From: Actinomycetes bacterium
GTDB lineage: Bacteria; Actinomycetota; Actinomycetes; Actinomycetales; Microbacteriaceae
Reading direction: 5' to 3'
Assembly (NCBI GenBank): GCA_023432005.1
Contig: JAEYVF010000125.1
Location: forward strand, 1-24,551
Length of the DNA: 24,551 nucleotides
A model generated the notes under the pieces. It made no database searches. It was not told the origin of the DNA and saw only the letters and a program-made list of their open reading frames with translations. Both the position numbers and the translations under genes were made by a program. This document shows positions 14,361 to 21,240 of the stretch, piece by piece (the first letter of the stretch is position 1; every line of letters starts with the position of its first letter).

Positions 14361-17248
14361 CAGCCGGCGGCCTCGATGGCGGCCTCGATGGCGTCGCGCA
14401 TGCGCTGGTCGGCCTCAGCCGCCGCGACGAGGTCGCCGTCGGCGTAGGCCTTCGTACGGTCGTCGAGGGCCTTCTTGTAGTCCGCGAGAGCCTTCTGCAG
14501 GGCGGAGTCGTCACCGGAGTCGCCACCGGTGCCGGTGCCGGTGCCGGGCTCCTGGCTGCCGCCCGTTCCCGGCTCCTGGCCGGGCTCCGGCTCGGCATCC
14601 GTGTCGCCCGCGGGCGCACCCGAGTCGCCGCCGAACAGCGCATCGAGCGCCTGGTCGAGGGTGTCCTCGAACGCGACCTGGTCGCCGAAGGCCACGAGCA
14701 CCTTGCGCAGGAGCGGGTAGCTCGTCTCACCCGTCGACTTCACGTACACCGGCTGCACGTACAGGAGGCCGCCGCCCACGGGCAGGGTCAGCAGGTTGCC
14801 ATAGACGACGTTGGTGTCGCCGCGCTGCAGGATGTTGATCTCGTTCGCCACGACGGTGTCGGTGTTGAACGAGTTCTGCACCTGGCCGGGGCCCGGCACG
14901 GTATCGCGCTTCGGGAGGGTCAGCAGCGTGAGCTTGCCGTAGTTCTCCCCCGCATCGGCGTTCGCCGTGAGGTAGCCCGTGAGCACGCTCTGCCCGGCGT
15001 CGCCGGTCTGCGCCTGCGGGATGTAGGTGGAGTAGATCGAGAACGCGGGCGTCTCAGCCCCCGGCACCTGCATCGTCAGGTAGTACGGCGGCTGCGCCTT
15101 CGCCTGCGCCTGCGGCACGGTCGGGTCGTTCGGCGTCGCCCACGCGTCGTCGCCCGAATAGAAGGTGCCGGCGTCGTCGACGTGGTAGGTCTGCAGGATC
15201 GCGCGCTGCACCTTGAACAGGTCGGCCGGGTACCGCACGTGCGCCGTGAGGTCGTCGCTCATCTCGGACGCCGGCTTGAGGGTCGAGGGGAAGATCCGCT
15301 GCCAGGTCTTGAGCAGCGGGTCCTCCGTGTCCCACGCGTACAGCGTGACGGTGCCGTCGTACGCGTCGACCGTGGCCTTCACCGAGTTGCGGATGTAGTT
15401 GACGTCGTCGAGCGGGAAGTCGGGGCTCGGCGTGTAGGTGTCGGCGATGGTCGACGACAGCTGCTGGATGCTCGAGTACGGGTAGTCGGCGGTCGTCGTG
15501 TAGCCGTCGACGATCCAGACGATCTTGCCGTCGACGACCGCGGGGTAGGTGTCGGTGTCGAGCGTCAGATACGGCGCGACGCGCTTGACGCGATCGAGCG
15601 GGTTGCGGTCGTAGAGGATCTGCGACTCGGAGGTCACGGCGTCGGAGAGCAGCAGGTCGGCCGACTGGAACTTGAGGGCGTAGACGAGCTTCTTGATGAC
15701 GTTGTCGAGCACGGGCCCACCGTCGCCGTCGAAGGTGAACGTCGCGTTGACGTCGCTGTCCTCGCCGCCGCTCGGGTAGTCGAGCTCGATCGCCTTGGCG
15801 TCGGCGGGCGCGCCGACGATCGAGTACACGGGCGAGTTCTCGCCGAAGTACACGCGCGGCTGGAACTCGCCGAGCTTCCCCTGCGACGGGATGCCCGACT
15901 CGAGGAACTCGGGCTGGCCGTCGACCGTGCGCTTGTTGCCGTACGCCGCCACGACGCCGAAGCCGTGCGTGTAGACGAGCGTGTTGTTGTACCAGCTCTT
16001 GTTGCTCTGCCCCGCGGGGTTGAGCTCGCGCACGGCGATGACCGTGTCCTGGCTCTGGCCGTCGATCACGTAGCGGTCGACATCGAGGTGGTTCTGGAAC
16101 TGGTAGTACTGCTTGACGCGCTCGAGCTGCTTGAACGTGTCGCCCACGATCGCGGGGTCGAGGATGCGGATGCTCGCCGTGGTCTGCGCATCCTCCTTGA
16201 GCTGACCCTCGGTCGCGGTCGTGACGGCGTCGTACGAGACGACGTCGATGTCGTCGAGGCCGTAGGCCGTGCGGGTCGCGTCGATGGCGCGCTGGATGTA
16301 CTCGGCCTCGACGCTCTTCGCGTTCGGGTCGACCGTGAAGCGCTGGACGATGGCGGGGTAGACCGTGCCGACCACGAGGCTCGAGACGATGAGCAGGCCC
16401 GTGCCGATGAGCGGGAGACGCCAGCGCCCGATGACGGCGGTCACGATGAAGAGCACTGCGACGAAGGCCGCGATGCCCGCGAGGATGGCGCGTCCCGGGA
16501 TGCCGGCGTTGACATCCGTATACGTGGCGCCCGTGACGACGCCCGTGTCGTTCGTGAGGGTCGCGAACTGGTCGAGCCAGATGCTGACCGCCTGCAGCGC
16601 GATGTAGACGCCGGCGGTGACGGCGATCTGCACGCGCGCGGCCCGCGTCACGCGCACCTCGCGGCCGTTGATGCGGATGCCGCCGTAGAGGTAGTGGGTG
16701 GCGATCGCAGCCAGGCCCGAGATGAGCACGATGGCCGAGGCGTAGGCGACGAGGCCCCGGTAGAACGGCAGCTCGTAGATGAAGAACGACACGTCGAGGC
16801 CGAACTGCGGATCCTTCTCGCCGAACGGGGTGCGGTTGATGAACTGCAGCACGGTCGTCCAGCGCGCGGCCGTCGAGACCCCCACGAAGAGGCCGAGCAG
16901 CACCGGGATGCCGATCATCGCGAGCCGACGCAGCGGCTCGATCACCTGCTGATAGCGGTCGAGCTGCGATCCGAGCTTCTGGTACAGCGGCCGCGAGCGG
17001 AACGCGACGTAGATGCTCGCCCACATGACGAGGGCCATGGCGGCGAACCCGATCAGGAACATCGCGGCGACCGCCCACCACTGCGTCGTCAGCACGCCCA
17101 GGTAGCCGAGCTGGTCGAACCACAGCACGTCGGCGTAGAGGTAGGAGAAGGCGAGGAATCCCACGACGATCACGGCGAGGATCGCGATGACGATCGCTGC
17201 GGTGCTGCGTCCTCGGGAACGGACGTCGGTAGGGCTGGCGGATGTCAC
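14360..17248 (-). CDS. UPF0182 family (COG1615) large membrane protein
   Basis: The 962-residue protein has seven predicted membrane helices in its first third (about 17-38, 57-82, 109-126, 164-186, 207-226, 252-273 and 279-298). A large, probably extracytoplasmic domain of about 560 residues and a low-complexity Gly/Pro/Glu/Asp linker (about 875-915) follow, ending in a helical tail (ALQKALADYKKALDDR...). The helix layout, motifs such as DVLWFDQLGYLGV and the length fit UPF0182, a family of unknown function widespread in actinobacteria. The start is GTG 17248, with AGGAG 8 nt upstream. It is transcribed after the YlbL-like protease and overlaps the methyltransferase start. Together with that protease and the divergent Zincin_2 gene it forms the neighbourhood I recall as Rv3193c-Rv3194c-Rv3195. 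Confidence 0.9.
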   Translation of the reverse strand: MTSASPTDVRSRGRSTAAIVIAILAVIVVGFLAFSYLYADVLWFDQLGYLGVLTTQWWAVAAMFLIGFAAMALVMWASIYVAFRSRPLYQKLGSQLDRYQQVIEPLRRLAMIGIPVLLGLFVGVSTAARWTTVLQFINRTPFGEKDPQFGLDVSFFIYELPFYRGLVAYASAIVLISGLAAIATHYLYGGIRINGREVRVTRAARVQIAVTAGVYIALQAVSIWLDQFATLTNDTGVVTGATYTDVNAGIPGRAILAGIAAFVAVLFIVTAVIGRWRLPLIGTGLLIVSSLVVGTVYPAIVQRFTVDPNAKSVEAEYIQRAIDATRTAYGLDDIDVVSYDAVTTATEGQLKEDAQTTASIRILDPAIVGDTFKQLERVKQYYQFQNHLDVDRYVIDGQSQDTVIAVRELNPAGQSNKSWYNNTLVYTHGFGVVAAYGNKRTVDGQPEFLESGIPSQGKLGEFQPRVYFGENSPVYSIVGAPADAKAIELDYPSGGEDSDVNATFTFDGDGGPVLDNVIKKLVYALKFQSADLLLSDAVTSESQILYDRNPLDRVKRVAPYLTLDTDTYPAVVDGKIVWIVDGYTTTADYPYSSIQQLSSTIADTYTPSPDFPLDDVNYIRNSVKATVDAYDGTVTLYAWDTEDPLLKTWQRIFPSTLKPASEMSDDLTAHVRYPADLFKVQRAILQTYHVDDAGTFYSGDDAWATPNDPTVPQAQAKAQPPYYLTMQVPGAETPAFSIYSTYIPQAQTGDAGQSVLTGYLTANADAGENYGKLTLLTLPKRDTVPGPGQVQNSFNTDTVVANEINILQRGDTNVVYGNLLTLPVGGGLLYVQPVYVKSTGETSYPLLRKVLVAFGDQVAFEDTLDQALDALFGGDSGAPAGDTDAEPEPGQEPGTGGSQEPGTGTGTGGDSGDDSALQKALADYKKALDDRTKAYADGDLVAAAEADQRMRDAIEAAIEAAG

Positions 17249-17302
17249 GGGGTGCGCTCCTGCGGGTCAGTCGGGGCTGGGGACCCCGGCGGCTCGGGCA
17301 CC

Positions 17303-17308
17303 ATCCTA
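17303..17308 (-). promoter_or_regulatory. -10-like hexamer TAGGAT before the UPF0182 gene
   Basis: Minus-strand TAGGAT lies in the 98-bp gap after the YlbL-like gene and predicts a leader of about 48 nt containing AGGAG. The UPF0182 gene may have its own promoter besides read-through. Confidence 0.35.
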
Positions 17309-17346
17309 GGGGCGCTGCGCTGGGCGCGCTCTGGGAGCGGTCGCGC

Positions 17347-18459
17347 TCAGGTGCAGCGCGCGAAGGCCGCGGTCGACGCGCCCTCGCCGATCGCGGCGAC
17401 GATGTCGACGGCCTCGTCGAGGCGCGACACCGCGAACACCTCGAGCCCGTCGGGCACGTGCCCGACGACGTCGGTGCAGTTGGCGGTCGGCGCGAGGAAC
17501 CAGTCGGCTCCCGCGTCGGAAGCCCCGATCATCTTCTGCCTGATGCCGCCGATCGCGCCGACCTCGCCCTCGGCGTCGACCGTCCCCGTGCCGGCGATGT
17601 GCTCTCCACCGGTGAGGGCTCCGGGTGTGAGCGTGTCGTAGATGCCGAGTGCGAACATCATGCCCGCGCTCGGTCCCCCGACGTCCGGCAGGTGGATCAT
17701 CACGTCGAAGGGAAAGGTGTACTCGATGCGCGGTGCGATGCCGATGATGGGGGTGTCGTCGTCGTCCGAGCGCGCGACGGTCGTGAGCGACACGGTGCGC
17801 TCCGCGCCGTCGCGGCGGATGCCGAGCTCGATCCGGGCGCCGACCCCGGCATCCGCGATGGCGTCGCGCAGCTCGGCGTCGGTCGCGACCTCGACGCCCG
17901 CGACCGTGAGCACCTCGTCGTCGGGCTCGAGCACGCCGTCGGCGGGGTCGCCCTCCGAGACGAGGTCGACGACGACGGTCGAGTCGAACGGGATGCCGAG
18001 CTGCGTGAGCGCGGCGGCCACGGCCGAGCTCTGGGACACCGACATGTCCCGTTCGCTCTTCTCGTCCGACTCCGCATCGGTCTGCCCGGGCGGGAAGACG
18101 GCATCGATCGGGAGCAGCGCGCGACGCGGGTCGAACCACGCCCCGACGACCTCGAACCAGTCGATCGGGTTCTCGCGCGAGCCGTCGATGTAGACCGTGA
18201 GCAGGTCGAGCCGGCCGTCGGTCGGGAAGCTGTCGGCCCCGTCGACCTCGATGACGGGGAGCGTCTCGCCGTCGACGGTGGTGTCGCCGAGGGTGTCGTA
18301 CACGGGGCCCGGGCGCTCGATGACGTAGGGCGCGGGCGAGATGCCGATGAGGGCCGTACCGAGGAGCGCGGCGATGAGCAGTCCCTGGCCGATGAGTTGG
18401 CGGCGCGGCGCCGCCTCGCGGGCATCGGCCGCGCTCGGGGTGACCGGGTCGGGCGTCAC
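17347..18459 (-). CDS. YlbL-like PDZ and Lon-type (S16) serine protease, membrane anchored
   Basis: The 370-residue protein has a helix at about 22-42 with a short cytoplasmic N-terminus, a region with YVIERPGPVYDTLG (about 45-58) typical of YlbL-like proteins, a PDZ domain at about 155-230 (GVLEPDDEVLTVAGV) and a C-terminal S16/Lon proteolytic domain. Its Ser-Lys dyad is visible as Ser264 in GGPSAGMMFALG and Lys309 in IGGIRQKMIGA. It should act on the outer membrane face. Relatives have been linked to cell-division control and degradation of membrane proteins (YlbL in B. subtilis). The GTG at 18459 has GGAGG 5 nt upstream. Two Cys near the C-terminus (in ANCTDVV and at the next-to-last residue) may form a disulphide. 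Confidence 0.9.
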   Translation of the reverse strand: MTPDPVTPSAADAREAAPRRQLIGQGLLIAALLGTALIGISPAPYVIERPGPVYDTLGDTTVDGETLPVIEVDGADSFPTDGRLDLLTVYIDGSRENPIDWFEVVGAWFDPRRALLPIDAVFPPGQTDAESDEKSERDMSVSQSSAVAAALTQLGIPFDSTVVVDLVSEGDPADGVLEPDDEVLTVAGVEVATDAELRDAIADAGVGARIELGIRRDGAERTVSLTTVARSDDDDTPIIGIAPRIEYTFPFDVMIHLPDVGGPSAGMMFALGIYDTLTPGALTGGEHIAGTGTVDAEGEVGAIGGIRQKMIGASDAGADWFLAPTANCTDVVGHVPDGLEVFAVSRLDEAVDIVAAIGEGASTAAFARCT

Positions 18460-18501
18460 TGGGTCCTCCGTGTTCGCTGCGGGCGCAGCCGAGACCGGGT
18501 C

Positions 18502-18507
18502 AGCCTA
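18502..18507 (-). promoter_or_regulatory. -10 hexamer TAGGCT of the YlbL-like gene
   Basis: Minus-strand TAGGCT predicts a leader of about 36 nt with GGAGG before GTG 18459. It is back to back with TAGCGT at 18543, 35 bp away. Confidence 0.5.
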
Positions 18508-18542
18508 GGGCATTCCGCCGGTGCATCCGCGGTGAGTCGCAC

Positions 18543-18548
18543 TAGCGT
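18543..18548 (+). promoter_or_regulatory. -10 hexamer TAGCGT, predicted leaderless start
   Basis: TAGCGT ends 7 nt before the ATG at 18556. No ribosome binding site is present. It fixes the start of the Zincin_2 gene and argues against the long open frame continuing upstream. Confidence 0.5.
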
Positions 18549-18555
18549 GGATCGC

Positions 18556-19917
18556 ATGGCAGACGAGCCCCGCGACCCGTTCTCTGGGACGGGAGACGAC
18601 CCCGGCGAGGAGTTCCGCGACATGCTGCGCGACTTCCTCGCGGGCAACTCCGACCTCGACCCGGCTCAGCTCGCGAGCGCGGCGGGTCTCCCGAACGACC
18701 CCGAGCTCGTGCAGCGACTCATCGGCCAGCTCCAGCAGGCCCTCCAGAACTCGGGCGACGGCATCAACTGGTCGCTCGCGAAGGACCAGGCCGCGGCGCT
18801 CGCGGCGCGCTCCGCCGTGGCGGCGACGCCCGCCGAGGTCTCGGCGCTCGAGCAGGCCCTCCATGTCGCCGCGCTCTGGCTCGACGAGGCGACCGACATC
18901 GCGGCGCTCACGACCGAGCCCACGCTCCTGACGCGCGCGGGCTGGGCGGAGGCGACGATGCCGGTGTGGACCCAGCTCGCCGAGCCGGTTGCCGACTCCA
19001 TCGCATCCGCTCTCACCGAGGTGCTCGAGGAGCAGGCGCCCGAGGAGCTCTCGAGCATGCTCGGCGACGCCGGCCGGCTCATGCGCAATGTGGGCGGAAC
19101 GCTCTTCGCGATGCAGCTCGGCCAGGTGGTGGGGCAGCTCGCCCAGGAGGTCGTCTCGGGCGGCGACATCGGCGTCCCCCTGCTCGACGGCGAGCAGCGG
19201 CAGGCGGCGCTCGTGCCGCAGAACGTCGACGGTTTCGCGCGCGGGCTCGAGATCCCGGTCGACGAGGTGCGCCTCTATCTCGCCGTGCGCGAGCTCGCCC
19301 ACGCGCGGCTCTTCCGGCACGCGAAATGGCTCCGGCTGCACCTGCTCACGCAGATCACCGACTACGCGCGCGGCATCCGCATCGACACGGGCCCGCTCGA
19401 GGAGCTCGCGTCCGACTTCGATCCCGCCAACCCCGAGTCGCTGCGCGAGGCGATGACGAGCGGCAAGCTCATCCCCCCGAAGACCGAGGAGCAGGTCGCC
19501 GCGCTTCAGCGCCTCGAGACGATGCTCGCGCTCATCGAGGGCTGGGTCGACGTCGTGACGGCGCAGGCCACCGTGCGGCTGCCCAAGTCGGCGGCGATCG
19601 CCGAGTCGGTGAGGCGCCGACGCGCGTCGGGCGGCCCCGCCGAGTCGGCGTTCGCGACCCTCGTGGGCCTCGAGCTGCGCCCGCGGCGCCTGCGCGAGGC
19701 GGCGGCCATGTGGCAGGCGGTGACGGACGCGGTGGGAACCGAGGCGCGCGACTCGCTGTGGGCGCACCCCGACATCGTGCCGATCGACGCCGACATCGAC
19801 GACCCGACCCTGCTCATCGCGCGACTGACGGGCGGCCAGCCCGAGCAGGACGACGTGGACCGCGCTCTGCAGGACCTCCTCGACGACGAGACCGGCGACC
19901 GGCCCCACGAGCAGTAG
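18556..19917 (+). CDS. Zincin_2 / DUF2342-like putative zinc metalloprotease
   Basis: The 453-residue protein matches the Zincin_2 (DUF2342, COG5282) family in length and layout: an acidic N-terminus (MADEPRDPFSGTGDDPGEEF), long helices, MRNVGGTLFAMQLGQVVGQLAQEV at about 176-199, and the supposed metal site VRELAHARLF at about 244-253. In a classic HExxH zincin the first residue would be His; here Arg245 stands there, with Glu246 and His249 kept. I believe this is common in the family, so metal binding and peptidase activity are uncertain. The C-terminus is acidic. The gene diverges from the YlbL-like/UPF0182 unit, a conserved actinobacterial arrangement suggesting a shared envelope role. Its stop is 12 bp from the convergent M23 gene. 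Confidence 0.85.
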   Translation: MADEPRDPFSGTGDDPGEEFRDMLRDFLAGNSDLDPAQLASAAGLPNDPELVQRLIGQLQQALQNSGDGINWSLAKDQAAALAARSAVAATPAEVSALEQALHVAALWLDEATDIAALTTEPTLLTRAGWAEATMPVWTQLAEPVADSIASALTEVLEEQAPEELSSMLGDAGRLMRNVGGTLFAMQLGQVVGQLAQEVVSGGDIGVPLLDGEQRQAALVPQNVDGFARGLEIPVDEVRLYLAVRELAHARLFRHAKWLRLHLLTQITDYARGIRIDTGPLEELASDFDPANPESLREAMTSGKLIPPKTEEQVAALQRLETMLALIEGWVDVVTAQATVRLPKSAAIAESVRRRRASGGPAESAFATLVGLELRPRRLREAAAMWQAVTDAVGTEARDSLWAHPDIVPIDADIDDPTLLIARLTGGQPEQDDVDRALQDLLDDETGDRPHEQ

Positions 19918-19929
19918 GCGCGGAGCGGC

Positions 19930-20643
19930 TCAGCCCCAGGGCTCGGTGACGTGCGCCCGCATCCACGGGAGCGGGTCGATGAAGTTCCAGTCGCCGACCA
20001 TGATCGCGAGGTGGAGGTGGCTGCCCGAGCTCATGCCGGTGTTGCCGACGCGGCCGATGACATCGCCCATGCGCACATGGGTGCCGACGCCGATGGCCGA
20101 GCCCGACACCATGTGGCCGTAGGCGCTGTAGACCGTCTGGCCGTCGATCGCGTGACGGATGACGACCTGCGTGCCGAGGCCGTTGATCGGCATCGAGACC
20201 ACGACGCCGTCGGCGATGGCCTCGACGGGAACGCCGTAGCCCGGCGTGAAGTCGATGCCGTGGTGGTAGCTCGAGCAGCCGCCGCAGGGCGCGGCCCGGC
20301 CGCCGAAGTAGCTGGAGATCGGCGAGCCCGGGTCGATGGGCCACTGCACCGGTGTGTAGTACGTCAGCGAGAAGTCGTCGCGGTCGGCGGTCACCGGCAC
20401 CTTCATGGCGGACTCGGCGAGCGTCGCGTCGGTGAGCAGGAGCTCCTGGCCCTCGATCACGGGCTCGGTGTCGGTCGCGAGGGTCGATGCCGAGGCCGGG
20501 AGGTCGTGGATGACCACGAGCGACATGCTCAGCAGCACCGTGAGCACCGCGAGACGGCGGCGGCTCATGCGGCGGAAGATGCCGAGGCGGATGTGGGCGG
20601 CGTCAGCGGGACGCACGGAAGCGTTCGGGAACGAAAGGGGCAC
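19930..20643 (-). CDS. M23 family metallopeptidase (exported, LytM-like)
   Basis: The 237-residue protein has an N-terminal signal region (RRRLAVLTVLLSMSLVVI, possible cleavage after ASAS near 53), a short stalk and a C-terminal M23 domain with all zinc-site residues: His127 and Asp131 in SSYHHGIDF, His177 in YSAYGHM, and His209/His211 in GSHLHLAI. Such enzymes cut peptidoglycan cross-links or, if altered, activate amidases; this one appears catalytically complete. Cys120 and Cys123 (PCGGC) sit near the active-site entrance. The GTG at 20643 gives a long n-region. ATG 20568 (MSRRRLAVL) would give a more normal signal peptide, but neither has a clear ribosome binding site. No -10 hexamer of the local type was found upstream. 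Confidence 0.85.
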   Translation of the reverse strand: MPLSFPNASVRPADAAHIRLGIFRRMSRRRLAVLTVLLSMSLVVIHDLPASASTLATDTEPVIEGQELLLTDATLAESAMKVPVTADRDDFSLTYYTPVQWPIDPGSPISSYFGGRAAPCGGCSSYHHGIDFTPGYGVPVEAIADGVVVSMPINGLGTQVVIRHAIDGQTVYSAYGHMVSGSAIGVGTHVRMGDVIGRVGNTGMSSGSHLHLAIMVGDWNFIDPLPWMRAHVTEPWG

Positions 20644-20777
20644 GGATTTCGGGTCTCTCGGGGTTCTGTCCCGCGGAGCGGGAGAGCGCAGCTGCGCGCC
20701 GTCGGATCATCGGTCGGGCCGTGTTGTCGGGCGATGGGAACGGCGGGAATCGGTCACACCGGGCGCCCGGGCCGTCA

Positions 20778-20787
20778 TCAACGTTGA
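20778..20787. promoter_or_regulatory. Palindrome TCAACGTTGA, candidate operator
   Basis: This perfect 10-bp palindrome with an AACGTT centre lies midway between the divergent M23 and 73-aa genes. AACGTT-centred sites are common for LacI-type repressors, but no such regulator is in this window. This is inference only. Confidence 0.35.
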
Positions 20788-20890
20788 CGGAACTTCCTGG
20801 CAGAAGCCTGGCATGCGCCTCCGGATCCCGTGGGAGCGGTCGCACGGGCGAACGTGCAGATAACACGGGGCGTATTCCCTGTCCAGCCTC

Positions 20891-20919
20891 TTGTCGCCCG
20901 CGCCCGCTCGTCGTTCAAT
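20891..20919 (+). promoter_or_regulatory. Possible promoter of the 73-aa gene (TTGTCG-17-TTCAAT)
   Basis: TTGTCG (20891-20896) and TTCAAT (20914-20919) have the ideal 17-bp spacing. The -10 match is weak at its second base and does not follow the TAGNNT type seen elsewhere. It would give a leader of about 50 nt including the C5-A4-G5 hairpin. Confidence 0.3.
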
Positions 20920-20940
20920 GGGGACAGCGGTCGGGGAGAC

Positions 20941-20970
20941 CCCCCAAAAGGGGGCATGGTCGAAAGGGGG
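20941..20970 (+). promoter_or_regulatory. Leader hairpin with two competing G runs
   Basis: CCCCC (20941-20945) can pair with GGGGG at 20950-20954 across an AAAA loop, or with GGGGG at 20966-20970, which is part of the likely ribosome binding site of the 73-aa gene. The two pairings exclude each other. One exposes and the other hides the site. Whether this is used is unknown. Confidence 0.35.
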
Positions 20971-20978
20971 CGGCAGCA

Positions 20979-21200
20979 ATGCATCTGACGGTCGAATCGC
21001 ATGCGACGATCACGGAGCTCGACGTCGAGCGCGTGCTGGATGACGTGCACCGCGTGCGCAGCGGACGGGACGTCATCGGCTATGTGCTGGAGACGGGGCC
21101 GGTGTACGTGAGCCTGAGCGGCGCTGTCTTCAACACCTCCGTCGAGGTGGGCCAGTCGTACGATCTGGACACCGCGGTGAGGATCCTCGCGGCGCACTGA
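20979..21200 (+). CDS. Small hypothetical protein (73 aa)
   Basis: This 73-residue protein is not a family I recognise. It is acidic, without signal peptide or membrane helix, and has the pattern of a small alpha/beta domain: ATITELDVERVLDDVHRVRS (helical, about 9-28) followed by DVIGYVLETGPVYVSLSGAVF (beta, about 30-50) and a closing helix YDLDTAVRILAAH. The ATG at 20979 is preceded by AAAGGGGG about 9 nt upstream. The open frame continues upstream, but without a credible start and with a different composition. It stands alone between a 335-bp leader region and its own hairpin at 21201. A phage-like or regulatory role cannot be excluded. Confidence 0.65.
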   Translation: MHLTVESHATITELDVERVLDDVHRVRSGRDVIGYVLETGPVYVSLSGAVFNTSVEVGQSYDLDTAVRILAAH

Positions 21201-21221
21201 TCCGAGCGGTGCGCGCTCGGA
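21201..21221 (+). terminator. Hairpin terminator directly after the 73-aa gene
   Basis: TCCGAGCG-GTGCG-CGCTCGGA is a perfect 8-bp stem with a 5-nt loop starting at the base after the TGA. It has no T tract. It ends 7 bp before the -10 hexamer of the acyltransferase gene and probably separates the two transcripts. Confidence 0.55.
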
Positions 21222-21228
21222 GCGCCGC

Positions 21229-21234
21229 TACAGT
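21229..21234 (+). promoter_or_regulatory. -10 hexamer TACAGT, predicted leaderless start
   Basis: TACAGT ends 6 nt before the GTG at 21241, and there is no ribosome binding site. This favours 21241 over the in-frame GTG at 21235, which directly abuts the hexamer. Confidence 0.45.
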
Positions 21235-21240
21235 GTGCTC

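Larger units (their letters stand above)
20644..20978. other. 335-bp intergenic region between divergent M23 and 73-aa genes
   Basis: I find no supportable gene here. Structures seen are the perfect palindrome TCAACGTTGA (20778-20787), a direct repeat CCTGGCA (20796-20802 and 20807-20813) with an 11-bp period, and CCCGTG (20827-20832), which can pair with CACGGG at 20843-20848 or at 20864-20869. A small C5-A4-G5 hairpin lies just before the 73-aa gene. It is the longest non-coding stretch in the window and more A/T-rich than its surroundings. It must hold two promoters and perhaps a leader-based switch. Confidence 0.5.

Noticed and set aside
15182..17641. 819-codon open frame on the plus strand opposite UPF0182 and the YlbL-like gene
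   Set aside because: It crosses two well-supported minus-strand genes and their spacer. The composition is low-complexity Val/Asp/Arg/Glu with no recognisable domain.
17242..18555. Upstream extension of the Zincin_2 reading frame
   Set aside because: The extension overlaps the YlbL-like gene, has antisense-like composition, and the -10 hexamer at 18543 sits directly before ATG 18556.
20852..20870. DnaA box or replication origin in the A/T-richer intergenic region
   Set aside because: The minus strand reads TTATCTGCAC, only a partial match to TTATNCACA, occurring once and without dnaA, dnaN or other origin genes.
20644..20978. ydaO-type c-di-AMP riboswitch upstream of the M23 gene
   Set aside because: This would be expected for actinobacterial wall hydrolases, but I could not find its conserved blocks on the minus strand by eye. 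A covariance-model search would be decisive.
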